A model generated the notes under the pieces. The model did not search any database, had not been told where the DNA came from, and saw nothing but the letters and a program-made list of their open reading frames with translations. This document shows, piece by piece, positions 47,221 to 56,638 of a stretch of 64,000 nt of DNA. Numbering within the stretch: the stretch's first letter is position 1; each line of letters begins with the position of its first letter. The stretch covers positions 27,608-91,607 of the forward strand of contig NZ_LMRA01000001.1 of the NCBI RefSeq assembly GCF_001424705.1, in the 5' to 3' direction. Origin of the DNA: Methylobacterium sp. Leaf465. Its GTDB lineage: Bacteria > Pseudomonadota > Alphaproteobacteria > Rhizobiales > Beijerinckiaceae. Made by a program: the position numbers and the translations under genes.

Positions 47221-47898
47221 TTGCGTATCCTCGCCATCGACACGGCGCTCGACGCCTGTTCCGTCTGCATCGCCTCGGATTCGACCGACGATCTCCTCGC
47301 GCACGAGTCGATGGTCCTCGGCCGCGGCCATGCGGAGGCGCTGCTGCCGATGATCGAGCGGGTCGTCGCCCGGGCCGAGGGCGGCTTCGAGGCCCTGGAC
47401 CGCGTCGCCGTGACGGTCGGGCCGGGCAGCTACACGGGCCTGCGGGTGGGGCTCTCGGCCGCCCGGGCCGTGGGGCTGGCCACCGGCATCCCCGTGGTCG
47501 GCGTCACGACCCTGTCGGCCCTGCTGGCGCCCCTGCTCGCCCAGAACGGCGAGGGCCTGATCGTGGCCGCGATCGATGCCCGGCACGGATCGGTCTACCT
47601 TCAGGCGATGAGCATGACGGACGGGATCGTCGTGCCGCCGAGCCACCTCCCGGTGACCGAGGCGGCGGCGATGCTCGACGGCGTCGTCACCCTCGTCGGC
47701 TCCGGCGCGCCCCTGGTCGCCCAGGCGGCGAAGGCCCGGGGCCTCGACGTGGCGGTCGCCGGCACCGGCGCGGCCGAGATCGCCTGGGTCGCCTCGCTCG
47801 GCATGCTGGCGGACCCCGCCCAGGCGCTGGCGCGTCCCCTCTACCTCCGCGGTCCCGACGCCCAGCCGCAAGACCACGCGAGGCTCGCCCGCCGATGA
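47221..47898 (+). CDS. tsaB: tRNA threonylcarbamoyladenosine biosynthesis protein TsaB
   Basis: TsaB works with TsaD and TsaE to make t6A37 in ANN-reading tRNAs. The protein (about 225 residues) begins LRILAIDTALDACSV and has VGPGSYTGLRVGLSAARAVGLA, the TsaB signature. I choose the TTG at 47221, which has GGGAG 5 bases upstream; a GTG at 47215 overlaps that ribosome site. Its stop overlaps the start of rimI in ATGA. Confidence 0.93.
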   Translation: MRILAIDTALDACSVCIASDSTDDLLAHESMVLGRGHAEALLPMIERVVARAEGGFEALDRVAVTVGPGSYTGLRVGLSAARAVGLATGIPVVGVTTLSALLAPLLAQNGEGLIVAAIDARHGSVYLQAMSMTDGIVVPPSHLPVTEAAAMLDGVVTLVGSGAPLVAQAAKARGLDVAVAGTGAAEIAWVASLGMLADPAQALARPLYLRGPDAQPQDHARLARR

Positions 47899-48416
47899 CC
47901 CGTTCGCTGACGCCGTTCTGGCCCTTCGAGATCTGGTCCGCCTGGTGGGAAGCCTGGGGCACGGCGCCCTACGTCACGCTGCTGCGGGATTCCGGCCAGG
48001 CGCGGGCCCTGGCGCGCATCCACGCCACCGCCTTCGCGCGGCCCTGGGACGCGTACGAGTTCGAGCGCATGCTGTGCGAGCGCTCGACCGAGGCGCATGC
48101 CCTGTGGAAGAACGGTGCGATCCAGGGCTTCGTCCTGTCGCGCCGGGTGGCCGACGAGGCCGAGATCCTCACCGTCGTGCTGGCGCCCGCCGCCCGCGGC
48201 GGCGGCCTCTCGCACAAGCTCGTCGCCGCCCATCTCGAGCACCTCGTCCAGTCCGGCGTCCGGACGGTCCACCTCGAGGTCGACGAGGGCAACGCGCCGG
48301 CCCTGAAGCTCTACGCGCGCCACGGCTTCCGGCAGGTGGGCGAGCGGACGGGGTACTACACCCGGGCCGACGGAACCCGCGCGACGGCCCTGACCATGAC
48401 GGCGGTGCTGGCGTGA
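47895..48416 (+). CDS. rimI: Ribosomal protein S18 alanine N-acetyltransferase
   Basis: This GNAT enzyme (173 residues) has the RimI arrangement: IHATAFARPWDAYEFERML, EAEILTVVLAPAARGGGLSHKLVAAHL and LEVDEGNAPALKLYARHGFRQVGERTGYY. It acetylates the N-terminal alanine of S18. An N-terminal extension of about 25 aromatic residues (PFWPFEIWSAWWEAW) precedes the domain. The ATGA overlap with tsaB implies translational coupling, and the tsaB-rimI pairing is standard. Confidence 0.92.
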   Translation: MTRSLTPFWPFEIWSAWWEAWGTAPYVTLLRDSGQARALARIHATAFARPWDAYEFERMLCERSTEAHALWKNGAIQGFVLSRRVADEAEILTVVLAPAARGGGLSHKLVAAHLEHLVQSGVRTVHLEVDEGNAPALKLYARHGFRQVGERTGYYTRADGTRATALTMTAVLA

Positions 48417-48443
48417 CGCCACCCGGCGCACGCTAGCCAGCCG

Positions 48444-49376
48444 ATGTCCCGCCTCGGCGCGTATTGCCGCCTGGCGCTCTGCGCCGTGGTCTTCCTCGCC
48501 ATCGTGGGGCCTCACCTCCTCAGCCTGCGCTTCGGACGCGGCCGGATCGCGGCCTGGATGCCGGTGCTGTTCCACCAGGTGTTCGTCGCCTTGTTCGGCC
48601 TGCGGGTGACCCAGAGCGGCTCGCCGCCGGCGGCGGATGAACCGGCGCTCGTGCTGGCGAACCACGTCTCCTGGCTCGACATCATCGTCCTCGGCTCCCT
48701 GCGGCCGCTGTCCTTCGTGGCGAAGTCCGAGATCGCCGGCTGGCCCGTCATCGGCACCCTGGCGCGGCTGCAGCGCACGGTGTTCATCGACCGGGCGCGC
48801 CGGGCCGACACCGCCGCCGTCAACGCCACGGTGGCGCAGCGCCTCGGCCGCGGCGACCTCATCGTGCTCTTCGCGGAGGGCACCACCGGGGACGGCACCC
48901 GGCTGCTGCCGTTCCGCTCCTCGCTGGTCGGCGCCGCCCGCGCGGCGGTCTCCGGGGAGGGGCCCGCCCGCATCCGGCTCCAGCCGCTCGCCATCACCTA
49001 TCCCCGCCGCAACGGCCTGCCGCTCGTCCGCCATCAGCGCCCGGAGGTGGCCTGGTACGGGGACATGGAACTGGCGCCCCATCTCGCCGCCTTCTTCGAC
49101 GGCGGCCCCATCGACGTCCACGTGGTCTGGGGCGCGCCGATCACCGTCGAGGCCGGCACGGATCGCAAGCGCGCCACCGCCCTGGCGGAGGCCTCGGTGC
49201 GCGCCGCACTCCAGCGCGGCGTCACCGGCCGGCCACCCCTGGGGCCGGTCTGGTCGGGTCCGCGGATACGCCCCGGCATCAAGGATGGCGCATCGCCGGG
49301 GCGAGGGATCGCGACGCCGCAGACGAACCGTGCTATGCGCGGCGCGGAAGTGCTGTCACCGGAATCGGACCGTTGA
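48444..49376 (+). CDS. plsC: Lysophospholipid acyltransferase (PlsC family)
   Basis: This 310-residue membrane-bound enzyme has the PlsC motifs NHVSWLD (HX4D) and FAEGTTGDG (EGT motif), after an N-terminal membrane helix (about 7-25). It acylates lysophosphatidate or another lysolipid. The C-terminus extends about 50 residues beyond the domain. It lies 27 bases after rimI; its stop overlaps the miaB start in TTGA. Confidence 0.9.
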   Translation: MSRLGAYCRLALCAVVFLAIVGPHLLSLRFGRGRIAAWMPVLFHQVFVALFGLRVTQSGSPPAADEPALVLANHVSWLDIIVLGSLRPLSFVAKSEIAGWPVIGTLARLQRTVFIDRARRADTAAVNATVAQRLGRGDLIVLFAEGTTGDGTRLLPFRSSLVGAARAAVSGEGPARIRLQPLAITYPRRNGLPLVRHQRPEVAWYGDMELAPHLAAFFDGGPIDVHVVWGAPITVEAGTDRKRATALAEASVRAALQRGVTGRPPLGPVWSGPRIRPGIKDGASPGRGIATPQTNRAMRGAEVLSPESDR

Positions 49377-50713
49377 AGAAAGCCTACGTCAAATCCTACG
49401 GCTGCCAGATGAACGCCTACGACGCCGCCCGGATGGCGGACGTGCTGGGTGCCGAGGGCTATGCGGCGACCGACGCGGTGGAGGAGGCGGACGTCGTCAT
49501 CCTGAACACCTGCCACATCCGCGAAAAGGCCGCCGACAAGGTCTATTCCGAGCTCGGCCGGCTGCGGGTGCTCAAGGGTGAGCGGGCCCAGGCCGGGCAC
49601 GAGACCCGGATCGTCGTCGCCGGCTGCGTCGCCCAGGCGGAAGGGGCCGAGATCCTGGCCCGCGCCCCCACCGTCGACGTGGTGGTCGGCCCGCAGAACT
49701 ATCACCGCCTGCCGGACCTGCTGGCGCGCTCGGCCACGAAGCGCGTGGTCGACACCGAGTTTCCGGTCGAGGACAAGTTCGACCACCTGCCGGCCCGCCG
49801 CACCCACGGGGTCACGGCCTTCCTCACCGTGCAGGAGGGCTGCGACAAGTTCTGCGCCTTCTGCGTCGTGCCCTATACCCGCGGCGCCGAGGTCTCGCGC
49901 TCCGTGGACGCGATCCTGGCCGAGGCCGAGAAGCTGGTGCGCGGCGGCGTCCGCGAGATCACCCTCATCGGTCAGAACGTGAACGCCTATCATGGCCTGG
50001 GCCAGGACGGCGGGAGCGCGACCCTGCCGGCGCTGATGCGCGCCCTGGAGCGCCTCCCGGGCCTCCTGCGCCTGCGCTACACCACCAGCCATCCCAACGA
50101 CATGAACGACGACCTCATCGCCGCCCACGGCACCCTGCCGGCCCTGATGCCCTACCTGCACCTGCCGGTGCAGTCGGGCTCCGACCGGGTGCTCAAGGCG
50201 ATGAACCGCAAGCATACCGGCGACGCCTATCGCCGAATCATCGAGCGCGTGCGCGCGGCCCGGCCCGACATCGCCCTGTCCTCCGACTTCATCGTCGGCT
50301 TCCCCGGTGAGACGGACGCCGAGTTCGAGGACACAATGCGGCTGGTGCGCGAGATCGGCTTCGCCAGCGCCTTCTCCTTCAAGTACAGCCCGCGCCCCGG
50401 TACCCCGGCGGCCGACAGCGCCGATGCCGTGCCGGAAGCCGTGAAGTCCGAGCGCCTCGCCGCGCTCCAGGCCCTCCTCGACGCGCAGCGCCACGCCTTC
50501 AATGCGGCCGCGGTGGGGCACGTGGTCGAGGTGCTGGTGGAGAAGGCCGGCCGCCATCCCGGCCAGGTCGCCGGCAAGACGCCCCATCTCCTGCCGGTCC
50601 AGTTCGACGCGCCGGCCTCCACCATCGGCACCGTCGTTCCGGTGCGGGTGATCCGCGCCGGCTCGAACAGCCTGTTCGGCGAGGCCCTCGGCGGCACGGC
50701 GGCGGCGGCTTGA
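49373..50713 (+). CDS. miaB: tRNA-2-methylthio-N6-dimethylallyladenosine synthase
   Basis: MiaB methylthiolates i6A37 in tRNA using two [4Fe-4S] clusters. The 446-residue protein has Cys11, Cys47 and Cys85 in the N-terminal UPF0004 domain, the radical-SAM CxxxCxxC motif at 157, 161 and 164 (GCDKFCAFC) and a C-terminal TRAM domain. The TTG start at 49373 is supported by [14 protein letters not shown] homology and by the TTGA overlap with plsC. Confidence 0.97.
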   Translation: MKKAYVKSYGCQMNAYDAARMADVLGAEGYAATDAVEEADVVILNTCHIREKAADKVYSELGRLRVLKGERAQAGHETRIVVAGCVAQAEGAEILARAPTVDVVVGPQNYHRLPDLLARSATKRVVDTEFPVEDKFDHLPARRTHGVTAFLTVQEGCDKFCAFCVVPYTRGAEVSRSVDAILAEAEKLVRGGVREITLIGQNVNAYHGLGQDGGSATLPALMRALERLPGLLRLRYTTSHPNDMNDDLIAAHGTLPALMPYLHLPVQSGSDRVLKAMNRKHTGDAYRRIIERVRAARPDIALSSDFIVGFPGETDAEFEDTMRLVREIGFASAFSFKYSPRPGTPAADSADAVPEAVKSERLAALQALLDAQRHAFNAAAVGHVVEVLVEKAGRHPGQVAGKTPHLLPVQFDAPASTIGTVVPVRVIRAGSNSLFGEALGGTAAAA

Positions 50714-50845
50714 GGGCGCGTTCCGGCCCCGTCGGTCGATACGCCGCGCCGATCCGCCCCTGTCCGGCGCGCCCCGGGCGACCATCTCGGAATCATCTGC
50801 GCTGCGATGCGGCCTCGGACGGTTGGCGCGGACCCCCTGTAATGA

Positions 50846-51970
50846 ATGAAGGACGACGGCGTGCCGGGATCTGAAGGGTCGAGTGGACGCGGTGGCGCGT
50901 TGCGCGGGCGCGGCCCGGCGGCGCGGATCGAGGGCCTGGTCGAGACCGAGGAGGTCTCCCTGACCTTCGACGACAATCGACTCGCGAGCCTGGTCTTCGG
51001 CCAGTACGACCAGAACGTCGCGCATATCGAACGGCGCCTAGCCGTGACCGCCACCGCGCTCGGCAACCACCTCGTGGTCAAGGGCGGCGTCGAGGCGGCC
51101 GAGAAGGCCCGCAAGGTGTTCGAGCGGCTTTATGCCCGGGTGAAGGCGAGCGGCCTGCCCCTGACCCTCGGCGACGTGGACGGGGCGATCCACGAGACGA
51201 CGCAGCAGGGCAACCTGTTCCCGGCGGCGGAGGTCAGCGCCGAGCCCGACCGGGCCGTGTTCGACCAGCTCGCCACCCGCAAGCGCGGCGCGGTGCGTGC
51301 CCGCAACGCGGCGCAGGACGCCTACATCAAGGCCCTGCGCAGCCACGAGCTCGTCTTCGCCGAAGGGCCGGCCGGCACCGGCAAGACCTGGCTCGCCGTG
51401 GGCTACGCCGTGTCGCTGCTGGAACAGGGGCACGTGGAGCGCCTGATCCTGTCGCGCCCCGCCGTGGAGGCCGGCGAGCGTCTCGGCTTTCTCCCCGGCG
51501 ACATGCGCGAGAAGGTCGACCCCTACCTGCGGCCGATCTACGACGCCCTCTACGACTTCATGGAGGCCCGCCACGTCGACCGCGGCCTGCAGACCGGCGT
51601 CATCGAGATCGCGCCCCTCGCCTTCATGCGCGGCCGCACCCTGACCAACGCCGTGGTGCTCCTCGACGAGGCGCAGAACACCACGTCCATGCAGATGAAG
51701 ATGTTCCTCACCCGCCTCGGTGAGAATTCCCGCATGATCATCACCGGTGATCCCAGCCAGATCGACCTGCCGCCGGGCCAGAAATCCGGCCTCGTCGAGG
51801 CGGTGCGCGTCCTCGACGGCGTCGAGGGCATCGGCCGCATCACCTTCCGGGACGTCGACGTGGTGCGCCACGACCTCGTGCGCCGCATCGTCACCGCCTA
51901 CGAGGCCGCGGCCCACGGGGAGGGCGACGCCGACCGCCAGACGGTCTCGCGCCGGAGGCCGCTGTCGTGA
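50846..51970 (+). CDS. PhoH-like ATPase
   Basis: This 374-residue P-loop protein has Walker A GPAGTGKT at 174-181, Walker B VVLLDEAQNTT and the PhoH signature TGDPSQIDLP. The N-terminal KH-like region (about 35-110) suggests RNA contact. The first 25 residues are Gly/Ser-rich and the start within them is uncertain. It is part of the conserved phoH-ybeY-corC-lnt group and its stop overlaps the ybeY start in GTGA. Confidence 0.93.
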   Translation: MKDDGVPGSEGSSGRGGALRGRGPAARIEGLVETEEVSLTFDDNRLASLVFGQYDQNVAHIERRLAVTATALGNHLVVKGGVEAAEKARKVFERLYARVKASGLPLTLGDVDGAIHETTQQGNLFPAAEVSAEPDRAVFDQLATRKRGAVRARNAAQDAYIKALRSHELVFAEGPAGTGKTWLAVGYAVSLLEQGHVERLILSRPAVEAGERLGFLPGDMREKVDPYLRPIYDALYDFMEARHVDRGLQTGVIEIAPLAFMRGRTLTNAVVLLDEAQNTTSMQMKMFLTRLGENSRMIITGDPSQIDLPPGQKSGLVEAVRVLDGVEGIGRITFRDVDVVRHDLVRRIVTAYEAAAHGEGDADRQTVSRRRPLS

Positions 51971-52509
51971 GCGCCGGCCGCGCCGGCGAGGCGGAGATCG
52001 ACGTCGCGATCGAGGACCCGCGCTGGGAGAGCGTCGCGCCCGACCTCGAAGCCTTCGTGATTCGGGCCGTCGAGGCCGGCCTCGCCGTGGCCCCCGCGCC
52101 GCCCGAGGGGCCGGTCGAGATCAGCATCCTGCTGGCCACCGACGCGGTGGTTCAGGACCTGAATCGAACCTGGCGCGGCAAGGACAAGCCCACCAACGTG
52201 CTGTCCTTCCCGGCGCCGGCGCAACCCGCCCATGCGGGCATGCCGGTGCCCCTGGGCGACGTGGTTCTTGCGTATGACACGATGCTGCGCGAAAGTGCGG
52301 AGCAGTCGAAGCCGCTCAGCGATCATCTGGCCCATCTCCTCGTCCATGGCACCCTTCACCTCCTTGGTCAGGACCACGAGACCGGCGAGGCGGATGCCGA
52401 CGCGATGGAAGCCCTCGAGGTCGCGGCCCTCCGTACCCTCGGCGTGCCCGATCCCTATGCGCCCGGCCCCTCTTCGGCAGAACCGCCTGCCGAGCGAGCG
52501 GCCCCGTGA
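51967..52509 (+). CDS. ybeY: Endoribonuclease YbeY
   Basis: YbeY is a zinc-dependent RNase needed for 16S rRNA 3' maturation and ribosome quality control. The 180-residue protein has the metal motif HGTLHLLGQDH, with His127, His131 and His137, and the conserved RTWRGKDKPTNVLSFP segment. The GTG start overlaps the phoH stop, showing translational coupling. The C-terminus has a short Pro/Ala-rich tail. Confidence 0.96.
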   Translation: MSAGRAGEAEIDVAIEDPRWESVAPDLEAFVIRAVEAGLAVAPAPPEGPVEISILLATDAVVQDLNRTWRGKDKPTNVLSFPAPAQPAHAGMPVPLGDVVLAYDTMLRESAEQSKPLSDHLAHLLVHGTLHLLGQDHETGEADADAMEALEVAALRTLGVPDPYAPGPSSAEPPAERAAP

Positions 52510-52545
52510 GCGGCGATCCCGCCTGACACTCCAGATCAGAGAGAC

Positions 52546-53658
52546 ATGACAAACGATCGAAGTCGCGGCGCGGCCCAGGCCGCGCCCAGTTCCGGCGACG
52601 GTGAGAGCCAGGCCCGCGAGCCCTGGTACGACCGCCTCCTGCACGTCTTCCACCTTCGTCCACGCGATTCGCTGCGCGACGACATCGAGGACGCGCTGGC
52701 CGAGCCCGACACCGGCGAGAACGCGTTCTCGCCCCTCGAACGCGCCATGCTCAAGAACGTCCTCGGCCTGCACAAGGTGCGGGTCGACGACGTGATGATC
52801 CCCCGGGCCGACATCGTCGCGGTGTCGATGGAGACCAGCCTCGGCGATCTCCTGAAGCTGTTCCGCACGGCCGGGCATTCGCGCCTGCCGGTCTACGGCG
52901 AGACCCTCGACGACCCCCGCGGCATGGTCCACATCCGCGACTTCGTCGACCACATCGCGGCCCGGGCTGAGGCCGGCAGCCGTCGCACGCCGCCCGCGGC
53001 CCCGGCGACCGAGGGCGAGGCCGCCCCCGTGCTGCCGCCCCGGGCGCGGCGGGGCGCGCGGGCCCTGCGCACCCTCAACCTCGCCAATGTCGACCTCTCG
53101 GCCACCCTGGCCGCCACCCGCATCCAGCGCCCCGTGCTGTTCGTGCCGCCCTCGATGCCGGCCATCGACCTTCTGGTGCGGATGCAGGCGACCCGCACCC
53201 ACATGGCCCTCGTCATCGACGAGTACGGCGGCACCGACGGCCTGATCTCGATCGAGGATCTGATCGAGGTGGTGGTGGGCGACATCGAGGACGAGCACGA
53301 CGTCGCCGAGGGACACCTCGTCCAGCGCGTCGACGGGGAGGGCGACGTCTTCGTGGCCGATGCCCGGGCCGGCCTCGCCGAGGTCTCGGCCGCGAGCGGT
53401 GTCGACCTCGTAGCGGCCGTCGGGGAGATGGCCGAGGAGATCGACACCATCGGCGGTCTGATCGTGACCCTCGCGGGGCGGGTGCCCTCCCGGGGCGAGC
53501 TCATCAGCGGACCGGGCGATCTCGAATTCGAGGTGCTCGACGCCGATCCGCGCCGGGTGAAGCGCCTGCGCCTGCAGCGCGGCGACGCCCGCATCACCGC
53601 GGTGGTGCCTCTGGCGCTGCCCGCCCCGAAGCCCGCGCCCGAATCGCCGGCCGCGTGA
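52546..53658 (+). CDS. corC: CBS-domain CorC/HlyC-type protein
   Basis: This 370-residue protein has a pair of CBS domains ([40 protein letters not shown], and [33 protein letters not shown]) and a C-terminal CorC_HlyC domain. The CBS pair is split by a Pro/Ala/Arg-rich insert of about 45 residues. It lacks the N-terminal membrane domain of the larger YtfL-type proteins, so it is cytoplasmic and CorC-like. The role is proposed to be Mg/Co efflux support. It lies between ybeY and lnt, as in other proteobacteria. Confidence 0.92.
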   Translation: MTNDRSRGAAQAAPSSGDGESQAREPWYDRLLHVFHLRPRDSLRDDIEDALAEPDTGENAFSPLERAMLKNVLGLHKVRVDDVMIPRADIVAVSMETSLGDLLKLFRTAGHSRLPVYGETLDDPRGMVHIRDFVDHIAARAEAGSRRTPPAAPATEGEAAPVLPPRARRGARALRTLNLANVDLSATLAATRIQRPVLFVPPSMPAIDLLVRMQATRTHMALVIDEYGGTDGLISIEDLIEVVVGDIEDEHDVAEGHLVQRVDGEGDVFVADARAGLAEVSAASGVDLVAAVGEMAEEIDTIGGLIVTLAGRVPSRGELISGPGDLEFEVLDADPRRVKRLRLQRGDARITAVVPLALPAPKPAPESPAA

Positions 53659-53668
53659 CGGAGTCGGC

Positions 53669-55345
53669 ATGACCTCGATCCTCGCGGACCGCGCCGGGCG
53701 CGGTCCGGCGACGGGACCGCTCGCCGCCCTGGCCCAGTGGGTCATGCTGACCGCCGGCTGGCGCCGCCTCGCCGTCGCGATGGCCTCCGGCGCGCTGGGC
53801 GCCCTCGCCATGCCGCCCTTCGGGCTGTTCCCCGCCCTCGTGGTCTCCCTGAGCGTCGCCGTCTGGCTCGTCGACGGAGCTGCCACGGGGCGCCGGGCCA
53901 CCCGCGGCGCGGTTCTCGCGAGCGCGGTGATCGGCTGGGCCTGGGGCTTCGGCTACCTCACCGCCGGCCTGTGGTGGCTCGGCTCCGCGTTCCTGGTGGA
54001 GGCCGAGGAATTCCTCTGGGCCCTGCCCCTCGGCGTCGTCGGCCTGCCGGCGGTGCTCGCCCTGTTCTACGCCTTCGGCTTCGCGCTGGCCCGCCTGCTC
54101 TGGTCGCGGGGGGCGCTGCGCCTCGTCAGCCTCGCGCTCGGCCTCTCCGCCTGCGAGTGGCTGCGCGGGCATCTCTTCACCGGCTTCCCCTGGAACACCC
54201 TGGGCATGGCGCTCGGCCAGAACCTCTGGCTGATGCAGGGCGCGGCCGTGGTCGGCCTCTACGGCCTGACCGTCCTGGCGATCCTCGTCGCGGCCGCGCC
54301 CGCGACCCTGGCGGTCGCCGAGACGTGGCGCGGCCGCTTCGTTCCCCTCGGCCTCGCCGCTCTCGCCCTCGCGGGGCTCGCGGGCTTCGGCGCCCGGCGG
54401 GTGCCGGCTATCGCGGATCCGGTGGTCCAGGGCGTGCGCCTGCGCCTCGTCCAGCCGAACCTGAACCAGGACGCCAAGTTCCGGCCCGAGAACCGCCAGG
54501 ACATCCTCGACCGCTACCTCGAACTCAGCGACCGCGCCGCCGCGCCCGACCGCACCGGCATCGCCGACGTCACCCACGTGATCTGGCCGGAATCCGCCTT
54601 CCCGTTCCTGATCCAGCGCGACCCCGAGGCCCTGGCCCGGATCGCCGCCGCGTTCCCGCCGGGCAAGCAGCTCATCACCGGCGCGGCCCGGGCCGAGGTG
54701 CCGGTGGGCGACGAGCGACCGCGCTTCTTCAACAGCATCCTGACGCTCTCCGCCGGACCCAAATTCGGCGATATCTACGACAAGGTTCATCTGGTCCCCT
54801 TCGGCGAGTACCTGCCGGGCCCCCTCGACGCGACCCTGCGCGCCCTGCACATCCGGCAGTTCGTCTCGATTCCGGGGGGCTTCACGGCGGGTGACCGGGC
54901 GACCCAGCGGATCATGACCGTGCCGGGCCTGCCGCCGGTGGCGGCGACGATCTGCTACGAGGCGATCTTTCCGGGGGCGATCGTGCCCGGCGCGACGCCG
55001 AACGGTCCGCCGCCGGTGCCGGGGCTGATCCTCAACCTCACCAATGACGCCTGGTTCGGCGACACGCCGGGGCCGCGCCAGCACCTCGCCCAGGCGCGCC
55101 TGCGCGCCGTGGAGGAAGGGCTCCCCCTGGTCCGCGACGCCAATACCGGCATCTCGGCCGTGATCGACGCCCATGGCCGGATCACCGCCAGCCTGCCGCT
55201 GGGCGTCGAGGGCGTCCTCGACGCCGATCTTCCGGCGCGCCTGCCGGGCCGGACCCTCTATGCCCGCCTCGGCGACCTGCCCTTCGGTCTGGTCTGGGTC
55301 GGATCCTTCCTGACCCTCCTGGCGGCACGGCGGCGAAGCGCTTGA
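53669..55345 (+). CDS. lnt: Apolipoprotein N-acyltransferase
   Basis: Lnt adds the third acyl chain to the N-terminal Cys of lipoproteins at the periplasmic face of the inner membrane. The 558-residue protein has about seven membrane helices and a nitrilase-like domain with the catalytic triad Glu308 ([10 protein letters not shown]), Lys372 ([14 protein letters not shown]) and Cys429 (TICYEAIF). It begins 10 bases after corC. Its stop overlaps the next gene's start in TTGA. Confidence 0.96.
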   Translation: MTSILADRAGRGPATGPLAALAQWVMLTAGWRRLAVAMASGALGALAMPPFGLFPALVVSLSVAVWLVDGAATGRRATRGAVLASAVIGWAWGFGYLTAGLWWLGSAFLVEAEEFLWALPLGVVGLPAVLALFYAFGFALARLLWSRGALRLVSLALGLSACEWLRGHLFTGFPWNTLGMALGQNLWLMQGAAVVGLYGLTVLAILVAAAPATLAVAETWRGRFVPLGLAALALAGLAGFGARRVPAIADPVVQGVRLRLVQPNLNQDAKFRPENRQDILDRYLELSDRAAAPDRTGIADVTHVIWPESAFPFLIQRDPEALARIAAAFPPGKQLITGAARAEVPVGDERPRFFNSILTLSAGPKFGDIYDKVHLVPFGEYLPGPLDATLRALHIRQFVSIPGGFTAGDRATQRIMTVPGLPPVAATICYEAIFPGAIVPGATPNGPPPVPGLILNLTNDAWFGDTPGPRQHLAQARLRAVEEGLPLVRDANTGISAVIDAHGRITASLPLGVEGVLDADLPARLPGRTLYARLGDLPFGLVWVGSFLTLLAARRRSA

Positions 55346-56517
55346 AGACCACCCTGCGGATCACGGCCCGCCCGATCCTTCTCGGTCTCGGCATCATGCT
55401 GGTCGCCTTCAACATGCGTCCGGCCCTGACGACCGTCGGCCCGCTCCTCGAGCGCATCCGGGCCGAAACGGCCCTGAGTGCGGCCGGGGCGGCGCTGCTC
55501 ACCACGCTCCCGGTGCTCTGCATCGGCCTCGCCTGCACCCTCGGCCCCTGGGTGATGCGGCGCCTCGGCTCCGATCGCGGCGTGCTCCTCGCCGTGGCGG
55601 TGGTCGCCCTCGGCTCCGGCCTGCGCGGCCTCGGGGGGCTGGGACCGCTCTTCGTTGGCGCCTGCCTCGCCGCCCTTGGGATCGGTCTCTCGGGCGTGCT
55701 GCTGCCGGGCCTGGTCAAGCGCGACTTCCCGGGCCTGACGGGCGTCGTCACCGGTCTCTACACCATGGTGCTCTGCCTCGGCGCCGCGGCGGGCGCAGGC
55801 CTGTCGGTGCCCCTCGCCGACGGGCTCGGCGGCTGGCCCGCCGCGCTCGCCCTCTGGGCCGTGCCTGCCCTGGCGGCCACCCTCGCCTGGGCCCCCTTCG
55901 CCCGGGCACCTGAGACCGCCCCCGGCGCGGCGCGGCGGATCTCCCTATGGCGCGATCGTCTCGCGTGGCAGGTCACCGGCTTCATGGGCCTGCAATCGTC
56001 GCTGGCCTACATCATGTTCGGCTGGCTGCCCCTGGTGCTGCACGATCGGGGGCTCAGCGCGGTGGAAGCGGGCTTCGTGTCCTCGCTGATGAGCATCGGG
56101 CAGGCGCCGGCCGCGCTCCTGGTGCCGTCCTTCGCGGCCCGGGTCCGCGATCAGCGGGGCTTCGCGGCGGGCCTGCTCGCCCTCTGCGTGCTGGCCCTCG
56201 TCGCCCTGGTCTACGGCCCGCTCGCCTGGGCCCTGCCGATCGGGATGCTGCTCGGAGCCGGCCTCGGCGGCCTGTTCGGCCTCGGCCTCACGATCATCGT
56301 CCTGCGCGCCCGCGATCCGGCCACCGCCGGCAGCCTCGCGGCGATGTCCCAGAGCGTCGGATATACGGTGGCGTCCCTCGGGCCCTTGAGCTTCGGGCTG
56401 GCGCACGACTTGACGGGCACCTGGGCCGCCTCGACGGCCCTGTTCTGCACCATCGCGGCCGGCGCCTTCCTGTGCAGCCTGGGCGCGGGGCGCGACCGCT
56501 ACGTGGGCAAGGCCTGA
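55342..56517 (+). CDS. MFS transporter of the CynX/NimT type
   Basis: This 391-residue protein has about twelve membrane helices. LGIMLVAFNMRPALTTVGPLL near the N-terminus matches the CynX/NimT family of cyanate or nitroimidazole transporters. TTG at 55342 is the probable start because it overlaps the lnt stop in TTGA and gives a short basic N-terminus ([11 protein letters not shown]). The substrate is unknown. It is the last gene of the rightward chain and faces ecm convergently. Confidence 0.87.
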   Translation: MKTTLRITARPILLGLGIMLVAFNMRPALTTVGPLLERIRAETALSAAGAALLTTLPVLCIGLACTLGPWVMRRLGSDRGVLLAVAVVALGSGLRGLGGLGPLFVGACLAALGIGLSGVLLPGLVKRDFPGLTGVVTGLYTMVLCLGAAAGAGLSVPLADGLGGWPAALALWAVPALAATLAWAPFARAPETAPGAARRISLWRDRLAWQVTGFMGLQSSLAYIMFGWLPLVLHDRGLSAVEAGFVSSLMSIGQAPAALLVPSFAARVRDQRGFAAGLLALCVLALVALVYGPLAWALPIGMLLGAGLGGLFGLGLTIIVLRARDPATAGSLAAMSQSVGYTVASLGPLSFGLAHDLTGTWAASTALFCTIAAGAFLCSLGAGRDRYVGKA

Positions 56518-56552
56518 CGGGCGGAGGGCCGACCGCCGTCGCCCCGCGGCGC

Positions 56553-56572
56553 CGGGAGCGATCACGCTCCCG
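56553..56572. terminator. Hairpin between convergent MFS and ecm genes
   Basis: CGGGAGCG (56553-56560) pairs with CGCTCCCG (56565-56572) around ATCA, an 8-bp stem between the converging stops. There is no T-run. Confidence 0.5.
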
Positions 56573-56638
56573 TCCGGGCGCGCCCGGAGCGCGGCGCCCT
56601 CTGCGTCATGCAGGAGGGCGACGCGTGAGCGTGGTTCG

